This document shows, piece by piece, positions 34,905 through 43,570 of a stretch of 64,000 nucleotides of DNA; within the stretch, counting starts at the first letter, position 1; each line of letters opens with the position of its first letter. The DNA is from Streptomyces coffeae. GTDB lineage: Bacteria > Actinomycetota > Actinomycetes > Streptomycetales > Streptomycetaceae. Below the pieces are notes generated by a model that was not told the DNA's origin, searched no databases, and saw only the letters and a program-made list of their open reading frames with translations. Made by a program: the position numbers and the translations under genes. The stretch covers positions 394,481 through 458,480 of the forward strand of contig NZ_JAERRF010000006.1 in the NCBI RefSeq assembly GCF_016741875.1. The letters are read 5' to 3'.

Positions 34905-35569
34905 GACGCCCTCCCGGCGGCGAGCAGCCCGGTGAGGGCGAGCAGCACCGGTAGCCCCGGGGGCAGGAAAGGCGTGGCGGCCAGCGCCAGGGCGGCTCCG
35001 GTGAGCGCGGCACGGCGGGTGCGGAGGTCCCGCAGGGCGGGGAGGGTGAGGGCGAGCAGTACGGCCGGATAGGCGGCGTCCAGCCCCAGCGCGTCGGTGT
35101 CGCCCAGCGCGTTCCCGGCGAGGGACCCGGCCAGCACACCGACGTTCCAGGTGGCGAAGAGAGCGAGGCCGGAGAGCCAGAAGGCGGCCCGACGGCGGGC
35201 CGGATCGCGCTGGGCGAGGGCGAAGGCCGCGGTTTCGTCGGTGATCAGATGAGCCCCGAGCAGACGGGCGGCCCGGCCGGACCCCAGCGAGTCGGCAAGC
35301 GCCAGACTGAACGGCACGGTGCGGGTGTTGAGCAGCAGTCCGGTGGCCGCGGCGGCGAGCGGACTGCCACCCGTCAGCAGCATGCCGACCGCGCTGAACT
35401 GGGCCGCGCCCGCGAAGACGATGAGCGACATGGCCACGGGCAGCCACGCGGGCATGCCTCCGGCGACCGCGATGGCGCCGAAGGAGACGCCGATGACGCC
35501 GTCGGCGAGACAGACCAGGGCTACATCGCGCAGCAGACGGGGATCGCCTGTTCGGCAAAGTGAACGCAT
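34901..35569 (-). CDS. azlC: AzlC-like branched-chain amino acid exporter large subunit
   Basis: A 222-residue membrane protein matching AzlC. IGVSFGAIAVAGGMPAWLPVAMSLIVFAGAAQFSAVG in parts is the conserved first half, and LLLNTRTVPFSLALAD and HLITDETAAFAL are typical later motifs. ATG 35569 gives the usual length; GTG 35587 is an in-frame alternative. An operator-like repeat (35550-35565) covers codons 2-7, so binding there could block transcription. It is divergent from the XRE-cupin regulator gene. Confidence 0.9.
   Translation of the reverse strand: MRSLCRTGDPRLLRDVALVCLADGVIGVSFGAIAVAGGMPAWLPVAMSLIVFAGAAQFSAVGMLLTGGSPLAAAATGLLLNTRTVPFSLALADSLGSGRAARLLGAHLITDETAAFALAQRDPARRRAAFWLSGLALFATWNVGVLAGSLAGNALGDTDALGLDAAYPAVLLALTLPALRDLRTRRAALTGAALALAATPFLPPGLPVLLALTGLLAAGRAS
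35550..35565. promoter_or_regulatory. Operator-like repeat 1 at azlC
   Basis: GTTCGGCAAAGTGAAC, with GTTC/GAAC arms, is 13/16 identical to the site at 35598-35613. It covers the start of azlC and lies at the -35 side of the regulator promoter. Confidence 0.55.
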
Positions 35570-35575
35570 GTTTTC

Positions 35576-35581
35576 TACAAT
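35576..35581 (+). promoter_or_regulatory. -10 element (TACAAT) of the XRE-cupin gene
   Basis: TACAAT on the plus strand lies between the two operator-like repeats; transcription would start near 35588, just ahead of repeat 2. A clear -35 box is not visible. Confidence 0.45.
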
Positions 35582-35597
35582 GGACACATGGGAAGCT

Positions 35598-35613
35598 GTT
35601 CGTCAAGGCGAAC
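35598..35613. promoter_or_regulatory. Operator-like repeat 2 in the regulator leader
   Basis: GTTCGTCAAGGCGAAC has perfect GTTCG/CGAAC arms. It begins exactly 48 bases after the first copy and lies between the probable transcription start and the ATG of the XRE-cupin gene, a position expected for autorepression. Confidence 0.55.
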
Positions 35614-35635
35614 GATCGTACTTCTGGAGCGAACG

Positions 35636-36205
35636 ATGACTGATGGTGCCCCCGCCCCCCGCGTGCCGCTGGACCGGATCGCCGCGTCGCTGCGCCACGA
35701 GCGCACCCGGACCGGGATCTCCCTCTCCGAGCTGGCCAAGCGCGCCGGGATCGCGAAGTCCACGCTGTCCCAGCTCGAGTCGGGTACCGGCAACCCCAGC
35801 GTGGAGACACTGTGGGCGCTGAGCGTGGCGCTCGATGTGCCATTCAGTGCCCTGGTCGACCCGCCGCGCCCCGCGGTCCAGCTGATCCGCGCGGGCGAGG
35901 GCCCCTCCGTGCCCTCGGAGCGCGCGGACTACAACGCCACCTTGCTGTCCTCGAGTCCGCCGGGCGCACGGCGGGATGTGTACTTCCTGCGGGTGGAGCC
36001 CGGGCCCGCGCGGGAGTCCGACCCCCATATGCCGGGCACCGTCGAGCATCTGATCGTGGGGACCGGACGGGTGCTGGCCGGGCCGGGCGATGAGCCGGTC
36101 GAGCTCGCGGCCGGGGACTATCTGTCGTACCCGGGCGATGTGCCGCACATCTGCCAGGCGCTGGAGCCGGGCACCACCTGCGTCATGATCATGCAGCACC
36201 TGTGA
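35636..36205 (+). CDS. XRE family regulator with C-terminal cupin domain
   Basis: A 189-residue protein: an N-terminal HTH_XRE (about residues 10-65, SLSELAKRAGIAKSTLSQLESGTGNPSVETLW in parts) and a C-terminal cupin barrel (about 110-188, ending HICQALEPGTTCVMIMQ). Such proteins sense a small molecule with the cupin and repress neighbouring genes; AzlCD exporters are often beside them. ATG 35636 has TGGAGC upstream; an in-frame ATG at 35588 coincides with the probable transcription start and could give a longer leaderless form. Two matching operator-like repeats flank the divergent promoter. Confidence 0.9.
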   Translation: MTDGAPAPRVPLDRIAASLRHERTRTGISLSELAKRAGIAKSTLSQLESGTGNPSVETLWALSVALDVPFSALVDPPRPAVQLIRAGEGPSVPSERADYNATLLSSSPPGARRDVYFLRVEPGPARESDPHMPGTVEHLIVGTGRVLAGPGDEPVELAAGDYLSYPGDVPHICQALEPGTTCVMIMQHL

Positions 36206-36253
36206 GTCTCAGCCGCCGGTGCGGTGGCGAGCCCGTGGCGGTCTCGCGGTCGC

Positions 36254-37030
36254 TCAGCCGGGGAACTCGTCCTCGATCAGCTCCAGATCGGGCGGTACCA
36301 GCGTCGTCGACTCCACCAGCCCCTTGAGGAGGTTGTGCAGCAGGGTGTGATCGCTCGGACCGGCGGACTCCCGGTCCCGCACCACCGGATAGGGGAAGTC
36401 GCCGCCCTTGGACAGCCGGTGGCGCACGGCCTCGACCTTGTGCTCGATCCGGCGCTTGGACCACTTCGCGGCCGGGCGCAGACAGGCGAGTTCGGCGGCC
36501 GCCTCCCGGTAGGACAGCGGCCGCGGGCCCGCCTCGTACAGCAGATAGCGCTGGCCCAGGACCACCAGGACCAGCCGCTCGTCCTCCTCGAGATGCCAAC
36601 GTCTGGGCGGCACTGTGATGGCGGCGTGACGGGGCACCAGCCCGTCGTCCTCGTGGTCGGTCACATACAACTCGACCAGGTGTTCCCGGGGCCCCGAGCC
36701 CTTCACGAACAGCGGGGTGTATCCGGCGGCCAGCGGGATCGGGTCGGTACTGGTGTGCATCATCTGGCCGCGGGGCAGCCGCAGCAACTGCTGTCCGGTG
36801 TTCCGCAGCCACCACTGGCGGTCGTGGTAGCTGAGTTCGCCGTGGCGCCGGCTCACCCGGAGGTCGTCCTCGCCGACGCGCAGATCAATCTCCGGCTCAC
36901 CGCCGCGCCCGAACCGGATGGTCGCGCCGGGCCGCGGCGCCACCGCGAGCCCACCGGTGAGCGAACGCGCGTGCAGGGTGCCGGGCCGGGAGGGAGTGAC
37001 GCCGTAGGCGAGGCTCCGGGGGTGGTTCAT
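36254..37030 (-). CDS. FHA-domain protein
   Basis: A 258-residue soluble protein with an N-terminal forkhead-associated domain (about residues 28-80): IRFGR (Gly41-Arg42) and VSRRHGEL (Ser60, His63) are the phosphothreonine-binding signature. The rest is helical (DEDERLVLVVLGQRYLLYE; SYREAAAELACLRPAAKWSKRRIEHKVEAVRHRL in parts) and looks like the C-terminal half of actinobacterial FHA proteins of unknown role. It lies 35 bases after the membrane Ser/Thr kinase gene, with a strong AAGGAGAG site, so it is the obvious phospho-reader of that kinase. Confidence 0.87.
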   Translation of the reverse strand: MNHPRSLAYGVTPSRPGTLHARSLTGGLAVAPRPGATIRFGRGGEPEIDLRVGEDDLRVSRRHGELSYHDRQWWLRNTGQQLLRLPRGQMMHTSTDPIPLAAGYTPLFVKGSGPREHLVELYVTDHEDDGLVPRHAAITVPPRRWHLEEDERLVLVVLGQRYLLYEAGPRPLSYREAAAELACLRPAAKWSKRRIEHKVEAVRHRLSKGGDFPYPVVRDRESAGPSDHTLLHNLLKGLVESTTLVPPDLELIEDEFPG

Positions 37031-37065
37031 CCTGGCTCTCCTTGGCGGTCGGATCAGTGGCGGCG

Positions 37066-39045
37066 TCAGGCCGAACGCAGCGCCGCGGCGGCCGAGCGGG
37101 CGAGCTTTCCGGCTGTGGTGCACAGCTCGTCCTTGGAGGAGTCCCCGGCCACCACCAGATGGAGCATCTCGACCGCCTTCCGGCCGTCCTGGTCCGCGTA
37201 CGAGCGGTACACCACCCGGGCCAGACAGGTCCCCTCGCCGTCCCCCTCCGGTTCGACGAAGGCGTGGTAGCCACTGAACAGTGCCGGGGTGCCGTCCTCC
37301 CCGTCCAGCGGCTGGCCGCGGTCGAACTTCAGGTCCACCGAGAGGTCCCGGGTGCTGCTGGACCAGTCGCAGTCCCACCCCGCGTATCCGACGTCCGGGT
37401 CGTCCGCGTTGATACCGGGGACGACCTCCAGCGCGGCGGGGTCCAGCAGCTCACAGGCGTGCTTCCGCGCGAGCGAGGTGGCGGGGAGCGGCGGTGAACG
37501 GCGTGCGATCACCCCCCGATTGAGCGTCTTCACCGCGGTGTCGGTGGCCGCGTCGGCGATGTCGCACAGCGGGGCCCGGCCCGACTCGACCTGCTTCGCG
37601 GTCACCTTGACGAAGGCGTCGTCCTCGCCGGAGATCACCAGGTTCCGTTCACACGCCTCGCCGTCGGCCCCATCCTTGATGATCCCGACCTTCCCCACGG
37701 TCTTCGCCGGTCCGGTCAGCTCCGGCGGCGGTCCGTGGTTGAAGTCCACGTTCATGTCCACGACGCCGTTGCCGTCCGGGGTTACCAGGACGTCACAGCG
37801 GTCGAAGTTGCCGTAGTCCCGGTCGAGTTCGGTGTCCCCGAAACGGCGCAGCGCCGAGGGGTCGGTCAGGGCGCACGGATCGGCCGTGGGAGGGTCGCCG
37901 AAAACGGACCCCGCATCCTTGGCCGACACGTTCTTCGACGACGAGGAGGGCGGTGAGGAGCGGTTCTCGTCCGCCTGACCGCCCGAGGTGAAGGGGCTGA
38001 ACGGGGTGAAGGGCAGGACGACGGCGAGGACCACCGTGGCCGCCCCGGCCCCGATCAGCCGGATGTGGCGCCGGACGAGCCGCGTCGGCCGGCCGCCGTG
38101 CCACGACTCCTCCCGCGGTTCGTCGTGGTCGTCCCCGTCGTCGTGTGCACCGGCCCGGCCGGTGGCCGGGAGGGTGGTGACGGCGCGGAGGTCGGCCAGG
38201 TTCGGCAGGGTGTCGGTGTCCCCGGCGGCCTCCTCGAGCAGGGCGCGGACCTCGGCCGCGCCGGGCCGGAGTGCCGGGTCGGTGCGCAGCATCGCGGGGA
38301 GTACCGCGCGCAACGGGCCGAGTTCGCCGTCCAGTTCAGGGGTTTCGACGCCGTCGCCCGAGGGCTCCCGCATCGCCACGGTGCTGTCGGCTTCGCCGCG
38401 AGGAGCCTTGCCGCCGCTTCCGGGAGTGCTTCCGGTGACCAGTGCGTACACCGTGGCGCCGAGGGAGAACACATCGGACGCCGGTTCGGGTTCGCCCCGG
38501 ACGACCTCGGGCGCGGCATAGGCCGGGGTATAGCCGATGGCGGTATTGGGGGTGATGGAATGCCGGTTGCCGAGCCGGTAGGCGGTGCCGAAGTCGGTCA
38601 GCTTGGCCGACCCGCCCTCGGTGACCACGATGTTCCCCGGCTTGATGTCGCAGTGCACGATGCCCTCGCCATGCAGGGCGGCGAGGGCATCCGCGATCTG
38701 CGCGCCGACGCGAGCGGCGAGCTCCGGTGGCACCGGCGGCCACCTGTCCAGGCTGCCGCCGCGTACGTACTCCAGCACCAGCCACGAGGTGGAGCGGTTG
38801 CGCCTGCCCACGCGGACCGCGTCGTACAGGGTGACGACATGCGGATGGCTGAACCGCGCCAGCGCGCGGGCCTCGGCCCGCAACCGGTCGAAGGCGAGGG
38901 CGCTGCCGTCCTCCAGCGCGGTGCGCTTCAGGACCACCCGGCGGCCCAACTCCTTGTCGTACGCGGGCCAGACCTCGCCCATGCCCCCGCGCATGGGCTG
39001 CTTCTCGAGCCGGTACCGCCCACCGACTTCCTCCCCTGAGCGCAC
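37066..39045 (-). CDS. Membrane serine/threonine protein kinase with duplicated extracellular Cys domain
   Basis: About 659 residues. The kinase domain (about 10-275) has VVLKR with Lys40, the catalytic loop HCDIKPGN (Asp133; HRD is HCD here) and DFGTAYRLG (Asp151). A charged linker leads to one membrane helix (LIGAGAATVVLAVVLPF, about 317-335) and a 310-residue outer part. This contains two similar units, each starting with a Cys-containing motif (DPCALTDPSALRRFG; HACELLDPAALEVVPG) followed by a second Cys about 35 residues on, a probable sensor duplication. GTG 39045 is preceded by GGGGAG; GTG 39060 is an alternative. It is followed by the FHA gene. Confidence 0.9.
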   Translation of the reverse strand: MRSGEEVGGRYRLEKQPMRGGMGEVWPAYDKELGRRVVLKRTALEDGSALAFDRLRAEARALARFSHPHVVTLYDAVRVGRRNRSTSWLVLEYVRGGSLDRWPPVPPELAARVGAQIADALAALHGEGIVHCDIKPGNIVVTEGGSAKLTDFGTAYRLGNRHSITPNTAIGYTPAYAAPEVVRGEPEPASDVFSLGATVYALVTGSTPGSGGKAPRGEADSTVAMREPSGDGVETPELDGELGPLRAVLPAMLRTDPALRPGAAEVRALLEEAAGDTDTLPNLADLRAVTTLPATGRAGAHDDGDDHDEPREESWHGGRPTRLVRRHIRLIGAGAATVVLAVVLPFTPFSPFTSGGQADENRSSPPSSSSKNVSAKDAGSVFGDPPTADPCALTDPSALRRFGDTELDRDYGNFDRCDVLVTPDGNGVVDMNVDFNHGPPPELTGPAKTVGKVGIIKDGADGEACERNLVISGEDDAFVKVTAKQVESGRAPLCDIADAATDTAVKTLNRGVIARRSPPLPATSLARKHACELLDPAALEVVPGINADDPDVGYAGWDCDWSSSTRDLSVDLKFDRGQPLDGEDGTPALFSGYHAFVEPEGDGEGTCLARVVYRSYADQDGRKAVEMLHLVVAGDSSKDELCTTAGKLARSAAAALRSA

Positions 39046-39244
39046 CGTGACTCCCCTCACCCATAGCCGGATCTCCGCTGCGGACAGCGCGCGGATCGAA
39101 CCTACTGGGTGAGGGAAGCGGGGGTCCTGCGCTTACGTACGGTGCAACGCTGATTCACACTCCGCTCACATCGTCACCATGTGTGCGGAGATTATGAGCA
39201 GAGCGCGATGGAGGTCCGTGCCTTCCATCATGCCCACGACAGAC

Positions 39245-39880
39245 TCAGCCGAAGCCCGGCAGATGCGCGAACGCTCCCGGGCGGCGGGCGGCCGGCCGCA
39301 GCAGGTGGATCGTGGAGCGCACCACCTGTTCCTTGACGCGGGCTGCCATGCCACCGCGTAGCACCACGTCGCGCGGGGAGTCATCGGCGCGGACGGCCTG
39401 GATCAGACCGCCGGGGCGGCCGAGGCTCCATCGGCCGTGGCAGGCGGCCCGGACCACCGCGTCGGAGCCGAGGTCCTCGGGGCGCGCCACCGTGCGGCTC
39501 TCCTCGATCCGGACGCCGATGCCGGTCAGTGTCGCCCGTGCGTGCGCACGGCCCTTCGGGGACAGCCCGGGGCCGATCGCCCCTCCGGTGACCAGCCGGA
39601 CGCGCCACTCACGCTGTGTTTCGGCGACCTCGGCGGCCGGTTCGAGCCCGGTCAGCCCGCCACCGACCACCGACAGTTCGCCGGGACCGTCGAGCAGGCG
39701 CTTGTGCGGCTCGGCGGCGGTCTCGGGGGTGAAGGCCCGCTCACCGGGGTCGGCGGTGCGGCTGCCGAGCGCGTACACCAGCCGGTCGTACGGCAGTTCG
39801 CGGCCGTTGTCCATGGCGACCCGGCGGGCGGTGGGGTCGATCCGCGTGGCGCCCCGCGCCCCTCGCCGCCGGGCCGAAGC
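39245..39880 (-). pseudogene. Degenerate type II NADH dehydrogenase-like gene
   Basis: Fragments of an FAD-dependent NADH dehydrogenase (COG1252-like) are readable: ATRIDPTARRVAMDNGRELPYDRLVYALGSRT, a second nucleotide-binding motif ELSVVGGGLTGLEPAAEVAE, LVTGGAIGPGLSPKGRAH, and the typical C-terminal GRPGGLIQAVRADDSPRD (in pieces). The whole first FAD-binding domain is absent, and the protein jumps from DAVVRAA to CHGRWSLGR where about 80 residues including the second AGD motif should be. So it lacks the N-terminus and an internal block. A start at 39814 would give 189 residues, but no functional enzyme. Confidence 0.7.
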
Positions 39881-39924
39881 CCCGGGGGAGACCCTGGGCG
39901 AAGCGGGCCACCCTCTCGTTCCAT

Positions 39925-40090
39925 CGAGCCCGGGCCTTTGTCGGGCGTGTCACGAGGCGTGCCTCGGCGGGCGGTTCGCGCACCTGCTCACCCAGCCACG
40001 ACCGCAGGGCCGTCACCCGCTCGTCCCCGGACGGCAGGGCGGTCATCAGGGTGTAGGCGCTGCCGCCCGGCACAAAGCCGAACGGGCGAC
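39925..40090 (-). pseudogene. LysR-type regulator C-terminal fragment
   Basis: A short frame reads PFGFVPGGSAYTLMTALPSGDERVTALRSWLGEQV (in pieces), which fits the extreme C-terminus of GcvA-like LysR regulators (hydrophobic strand, then VxALRxWLxEE). Nothing upstream on this strand continues the gene, as the plus-strand fragment at 40108 begins there. Identification is by eye. Confidence 0.45.
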
Positions 40091-40107
40091 CGCCGGGCCC
40101 ACCCGCG

Positions 40108-40479
40108 GTGTCGGCACCACGTCCGTACCTGGCCTTCGCGGAAACCGCCGCCGCCCTCGCCGCGCCGGACGTGGCGGAACAGTGCGCGCGCTACGCGGCG
40201 GCGCGCGGCGCGGGGAGGGACCTGCCGGCCTGGCGTGCCACCGACGCCGCACCGCTCGCCCTGGTCCATGCCGCCCGCGCGGCGACCCCAGGCCGTCCTG
40301 TCGTCGCGGGCAGCGCCGAGCGCCCCGCGCGGATACGGGACCTGGCGGCGGCCGGAGCGGAAGCGTTCACGGTCGGCTCGGCGGCCGTGGCCGGGGCCTT
40401 CGCCCCGCGCCTGGGAACCCTGCGCGGGCGGCTCGGCGCGATCATGGCGGACGCGGCGCACCCGGACGGCGGGGCATAG
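40108..40479 (+). pseudogene. Probable C-terminal fragment of a TIM-barrel-like enzyme
   Basis: The frame reads ATPGRPVVAGSAERPARIRDLAAAGAEAFTVGSAAVAGAF in parts, the pattern of the phosphate-binding last strands of a beta/alpha barrel (VVAGS ... GAEAFTVGSA). At 123 residues it is too short for a whole barrel, and the first strands are missing. It lacks a convincing ribosome site. It may be translated, but most likely it is the remains of a truncated gene, like its two neighbours. Confidence 0.4.
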
Positions 40480-40505
40480 ACGGCGATCACCCGTAAAATA
40501 GTGAT

Positions 40506-43034
40506 ATGGGCAGCGGCAACGAAGGCCCTGAAGACTTCGGGCCAGACCCACTGGGCGATTTCCTCGCACGCTTCCTCGGGACCGGGCCGGCCGGGCAGCG
40601 GTCCGACTCCCGCCATGTCGACTTCGGCCGTCTGATGAGCGAAACGGCACGGAATCTCGTCTCCTCCGCTGCGTCGTACGCCGCCGAGCACGGCAGTACC
40701 GACCTGGACACCGAGCATCTGCTGCGGGCGGCACTCCTCGCCGAACCCACCCGCACGATGGTCAGCCGCGCCGGGGCCGACCCCGACCGGCTCGCGGAGC
40801 AGATCGACCGGGAGGCGGGGGAGGGGCCGCCGCGCAACTCGGTGGCCGTCACCCCCGCGGTCAAGCGGGCCCTGCTCGACGCCCATGAAATAGCCCGCTC
40901 CCGGGGCTCCTCGTACATCGGCCCCGAGCATGTGCTGATCGCGCTGGCCGCCAACCGGGACTCCACGGCGGGCCAGATCCTCAACGCCGCCCGCTTCGAA
41001 CCCCGGCCCAGCCCCCAGGGCGGTCTCGCGGCGGGAGCCGGCCCGGTGGACCAGCGGCCCGTGATGGACCGCCGGAACACCCCCAGTCTGGACCGTTTCG
41101 GCCGCGATCTGACCGAGCTGGCCCGCGAGGGCCGCATCGACCCGGTGATCGGCCGCGACGAGGAGATCGAGCAGAGCATCGAGGTGCTCGCCCGCCGGGG
41201 CAAGAACAACCCGGTGCTCATCGGCGAGGCCGGGGTCGGCAAGACCGCCGTCGTCGAAGGACTGGCCCAGCGGATCGCCGACGCCGATGTGCCGGACATC
41301 CTGCTCGGCCGCCGGGTCATCCAGCTCGACTTCGCGGGCATCGTGGCGGGCACCCGCTTCCGCGGTGACTTCGAACAGCGGCTCACCGGCATCATCGACG
41401 AGATCCGCGACAACTCCGACGATTTGATCATCTTCATCGACGAGCTGCACACCGTCGTCGGCGCCGGAGGAGGCTCCGAAGGCGGCTCGATGGACGCCAG
41501 CAACCTCCTCAAGCCCGCACTCGCCCGCGGGGAACTCCATGTCATGGGGGCGAGCACCCTCCAGGAGTACCGCCAGTACATCGAGAAGGACGCCGCACTC
41601 GCCCGCCGCTTCCAGCCCATCATGGTCCCCGAGCCCACCACCACGGCCGCCGTGTCCATCCTGCACGGGCTGCGCGACCGCTACGAGGCCCACCACCAGG
41701 TCCGCTACACCGACGAGGCGCTGTTCGCGGCCGTCGAACTCGCCGACCGCTATCTCACCGACCGCTTCCTGCCCGACAAGGCCATCGACCTGATGGACCA
41801 GGCCGGAGCCCGGGTCCGGCTGCGCTCCAGCGCCCGGGGCACCGATCTGCGCGCCCTGGAGCGCGAGGTCGAACAGCTCACCCGGGACAAGGACCAGGCC
41901 GTGGCCTCCGAGCAGTACGAGCGCGCCACCTCGCTGCGCGACCGGATCGCCGATCTGGGCGCCCGGATCACCGAAGGGTCGGGCACCCAGTTCCACGGCA
42001 CCCGGGTGTCCGAGGTCACCGTCGAGGACGTGGCCGACATCGTCTCCCGGCAGACCGGGATCCCCGTCAGCAGCCTCACCCAGGAGGAGCGGGACCGGCT
42101 GCTCGGCCTCGAGGAACACCTCCACCAGCGGGTCATCGGCCAGGAGGAGGCCGTCTCGGCCGTGTCCGACGCCGTACTGCGCTCCCGCGCCGGTCTCTCC
42201 GACCCCGACCGCCCCAGCGGCAGTTTCCTCTTCCTCGGCCCCACCGGCGTCGGCAAGACCGAACTCGCCCGCGCCCTGGCCGAGGCGCTCTTCGGCAGCG
42301 AGGACCGGATGATCCGCCTCGATATGAGCGAGTACCAGGAGAAGCACACCATCAGCCGTCTCATCGGCGCCCCGCCCGGCTATGTGGGCCACGAAGAGGC
42401 CGGGCAGCTGACCGAAGCGGTGCGCCGGCAGCCCTATTCACTGGTGCTCCTGGACGAGGTGGAGAAGGCCCACCCGGACGTGTTCAACATCCTGCTCCAG
42501 GTCCTCGACGACGGCAGGCTCACCGACGCGCAGGGCCGCACCATCGACTTCAAGAACACCGTCATCGTGATGACCAGCAACCTCGGCTCCGAGGCCATCA
42601 TCGGACGCGGCGCCGTCCTCGGCTTCGGCGGCGGGGACGAGGAGGCCGACGAGGAGGCCCGCAAGGAACGGGTGCTGCGGCCGCTGCGCGAACACTTCCG
42701 GCCGGAGTTCCTGAACCGCGTGGACGAAACCGTCATCTTCCGCCGTCTCGCCGATGAACAGCTGCGCCAGATCACCGATGTGCTGCTGGAGGAGACCCGG
42801 CGCCGACTGCGCGCCCAGGACGTCCCCGTCGACTTCACCCCGGCCGCCGTCGAATGGCTCGCCCAGCGCGGACACCAGCCGGAGTACGGCGCCCGGCCGC
42901 TGCGCCGCACCATCCAGCGCGAGGTGGACAACCCGCTCTCCCGGATGCTGCTCGGCGGCACCCTGCGTCCGCACCGGCGGGTCGAAGTGGACGTGGAAGA
43001 CGGAAGGCTGGCGTTCCACACGGGGAACAGCTGA
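40506..43034 (+). CDS. ClpC-type AAA+ unfoldase (ClpP partner)
   Basis: An 842-residue Hsp100 protein. A variable N-terminal extension is followed by the double Clp-N repeat (about 40-150), AAA domain 1 with GEAGVGKT and [15 protein letters not shown], a short coiled middle region with a UVR-like motif (about 455-485), and AAA domain 2 with GPTGVGKT and [12 protein letters not shown]. The loop AVLGFGG carries the L-G-F tripeptide used to dock ClpP, so it is an ATPase for proteolysis rather than a pure disaggregase. It differs from housekeeping ClpC by its Gly/Asp-rich N-terminus. TAAAAT just upstream could be a -10 with a near-leaderless start. Confidence 0.93.
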   Translation: MGSGNEGPEDFGPDPLGDFLARFLGTGPAGQRSDSRHVDFGRLMSETARNLVSSAASYAAEHGSTDLDTEHLLRAALLAEPTRTMVSRAGADPDRLAEQIDREAGEGPPRNSVAVTPAVKRALLDAHEIARSRGSSYIGPEHVLIALAANRDSTAGQILNAARFEPRPSPQGGLAAGAGPVDQRPVMDRRNTPSLDRFGRDLTELAREGRIDPVIGRDEEIEQSIEVLARRGKNNPVLIGEAGVGKTAVVEGLAQRIADADVPDILLGRRVIQLDFAGIVAGTRFRGDFEQRLTGIIDEIRDNSDDLIIFIDELHTVVGAGGGSEGGSMDASNLLKPALARGELHVMGASTLQEYRQYIEKDAALARRFQPIMVPEPTTTAAVSILHGLRDRYEAHHQVRYTDEALFAAVELADRYLTDRFLPDKAIDLMDQAGARVRLRSSARGTDLRALEREVEQLTRDKDQAVASEQYERATSLRDRIADLGARITEGSGTQFHGTRVSEVTVEDVADIVSRQTGIPVSSLTQEERDRLLGLEEHLHQRVIGQEEAVSAVSDAVLRSRAGLSDPDRPSGSFLFLGPTGVGKTELARALAEALFGSEDRMIRLDMSEYQEKHTISRLIGAPPGYVGHEEAGQLTEAVRRQPYSLVLLDEVEKAHPDVFNILLQVLDDGRLTDAQGRTIDFKNTVIVMTSNLGSEAIIGRGAVLGFGGGDEEADEEARKERVLRPLREHFRPEFLNRVDETVIFRRLADEQLRQITDVLLEETRRRLRAQDVPVDFTPAAVEWLAQRGHQPEYGARPLRRTIQREVDNPLSRMLLGGTLRPHRRVEVDVEDGRLAFHTGNS

Positions 43035-43060
43035 GGCCCGTCGGGTGGGCGCCGGCCCCG

Positions 43061-43082
43061 GTACCCACCTTTTTGTGGGTAC
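43061..43082 (+). terminator. Terminator after the clpC-like gene
   Basis: GTACCCAC (43061-43068) and GTGGGTAC (43075-43082) form a perfect 8-bp stem around the loop CTTTTT, 27 bases past the stop codon. It probably also ends the convergent HxlR transcript. Confidence 0.65.
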
Positions 43083-43159
43083 TTGGCAGTGGCCGGTAAC
43101 CCGACGAAGCTGATGGAAGGCGGTGGAAAGGCCACCGCCCAGGACGGAGGGACGGTGCG

Positions 43160-43510
43160 TCAGGGCGCCGGTGGGGACTGCGCCAGCCGTGCCAGACGAC
43201 GGTGTCCCCAATCGGCAACGGGGCCCAGGGCCTCGGAGAGTTCGCGGCCGAACGCGGTCAGGGAGTACACGGTCTTCAGCGGCAGCACATCATGCACCTC
43301 CCGGTGCACCAGTCCGTCCGCCGCCATCTCACGCAGCGCCTGAGTCAGCACCTTCTCGCTGAGGCCGGGCAACTGCCGACGCAGTTCACCGGGGCGATGC
43401 GGACCGGACTCCAGCAGCCAGAGCAGAGCGGTCTTCCACTTGCCGTCGATCACGGCGATCGCGGCGGTCACTCCGCAGACATTCGGGTCCTGGGCACGAC
43501 TGCGCGTCAT
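43160..43510 (-). CDS. HxlR family transcriptional regulator
   Basis: A 116-residue winged-helix protein: NVCGVTAAIAVIDGKWKTALLWLL (with the conserved Cys and GKW), GPHRPGELRRQLPGLSEKVLTQALREMAADGLVHRE in parts, and VYSLTAFGRELSEAL. This is full HxlR length. The single N-terminal Cys is typical of thiol or electrophile-sensing members. ATG 43510 was chosen because AAGGA lies six bases before it; ATGs at 43525 and 43546 are in frame. It is divergent from the imine-reductase-like gene, which it probably controls. Confidence 0.9.
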   Translation of the reverse strand: MTRSRAQDPNVCGVTAAIAVIDGKWKTALLWLLESGPHRPGELRRQLPGLSEKVLTQALREMAADGLVHREVHDVLPLKTVYSLTAFGRELSEALGPVADWGHRRLARLAQSPPAP

Positions 43511-43570
43511 CTTCGTCCTTGCCATTGCCGTTCGTTTGCCATGCATCACTGTGTACAGGGGAGTTGGGTC

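Noticed and set aside
40191..42392. Long open frame (733 codons) on the minus strand
   Set aside because: It mirrors the clpC-like gene, whose plus-strand protein has all family motifs.
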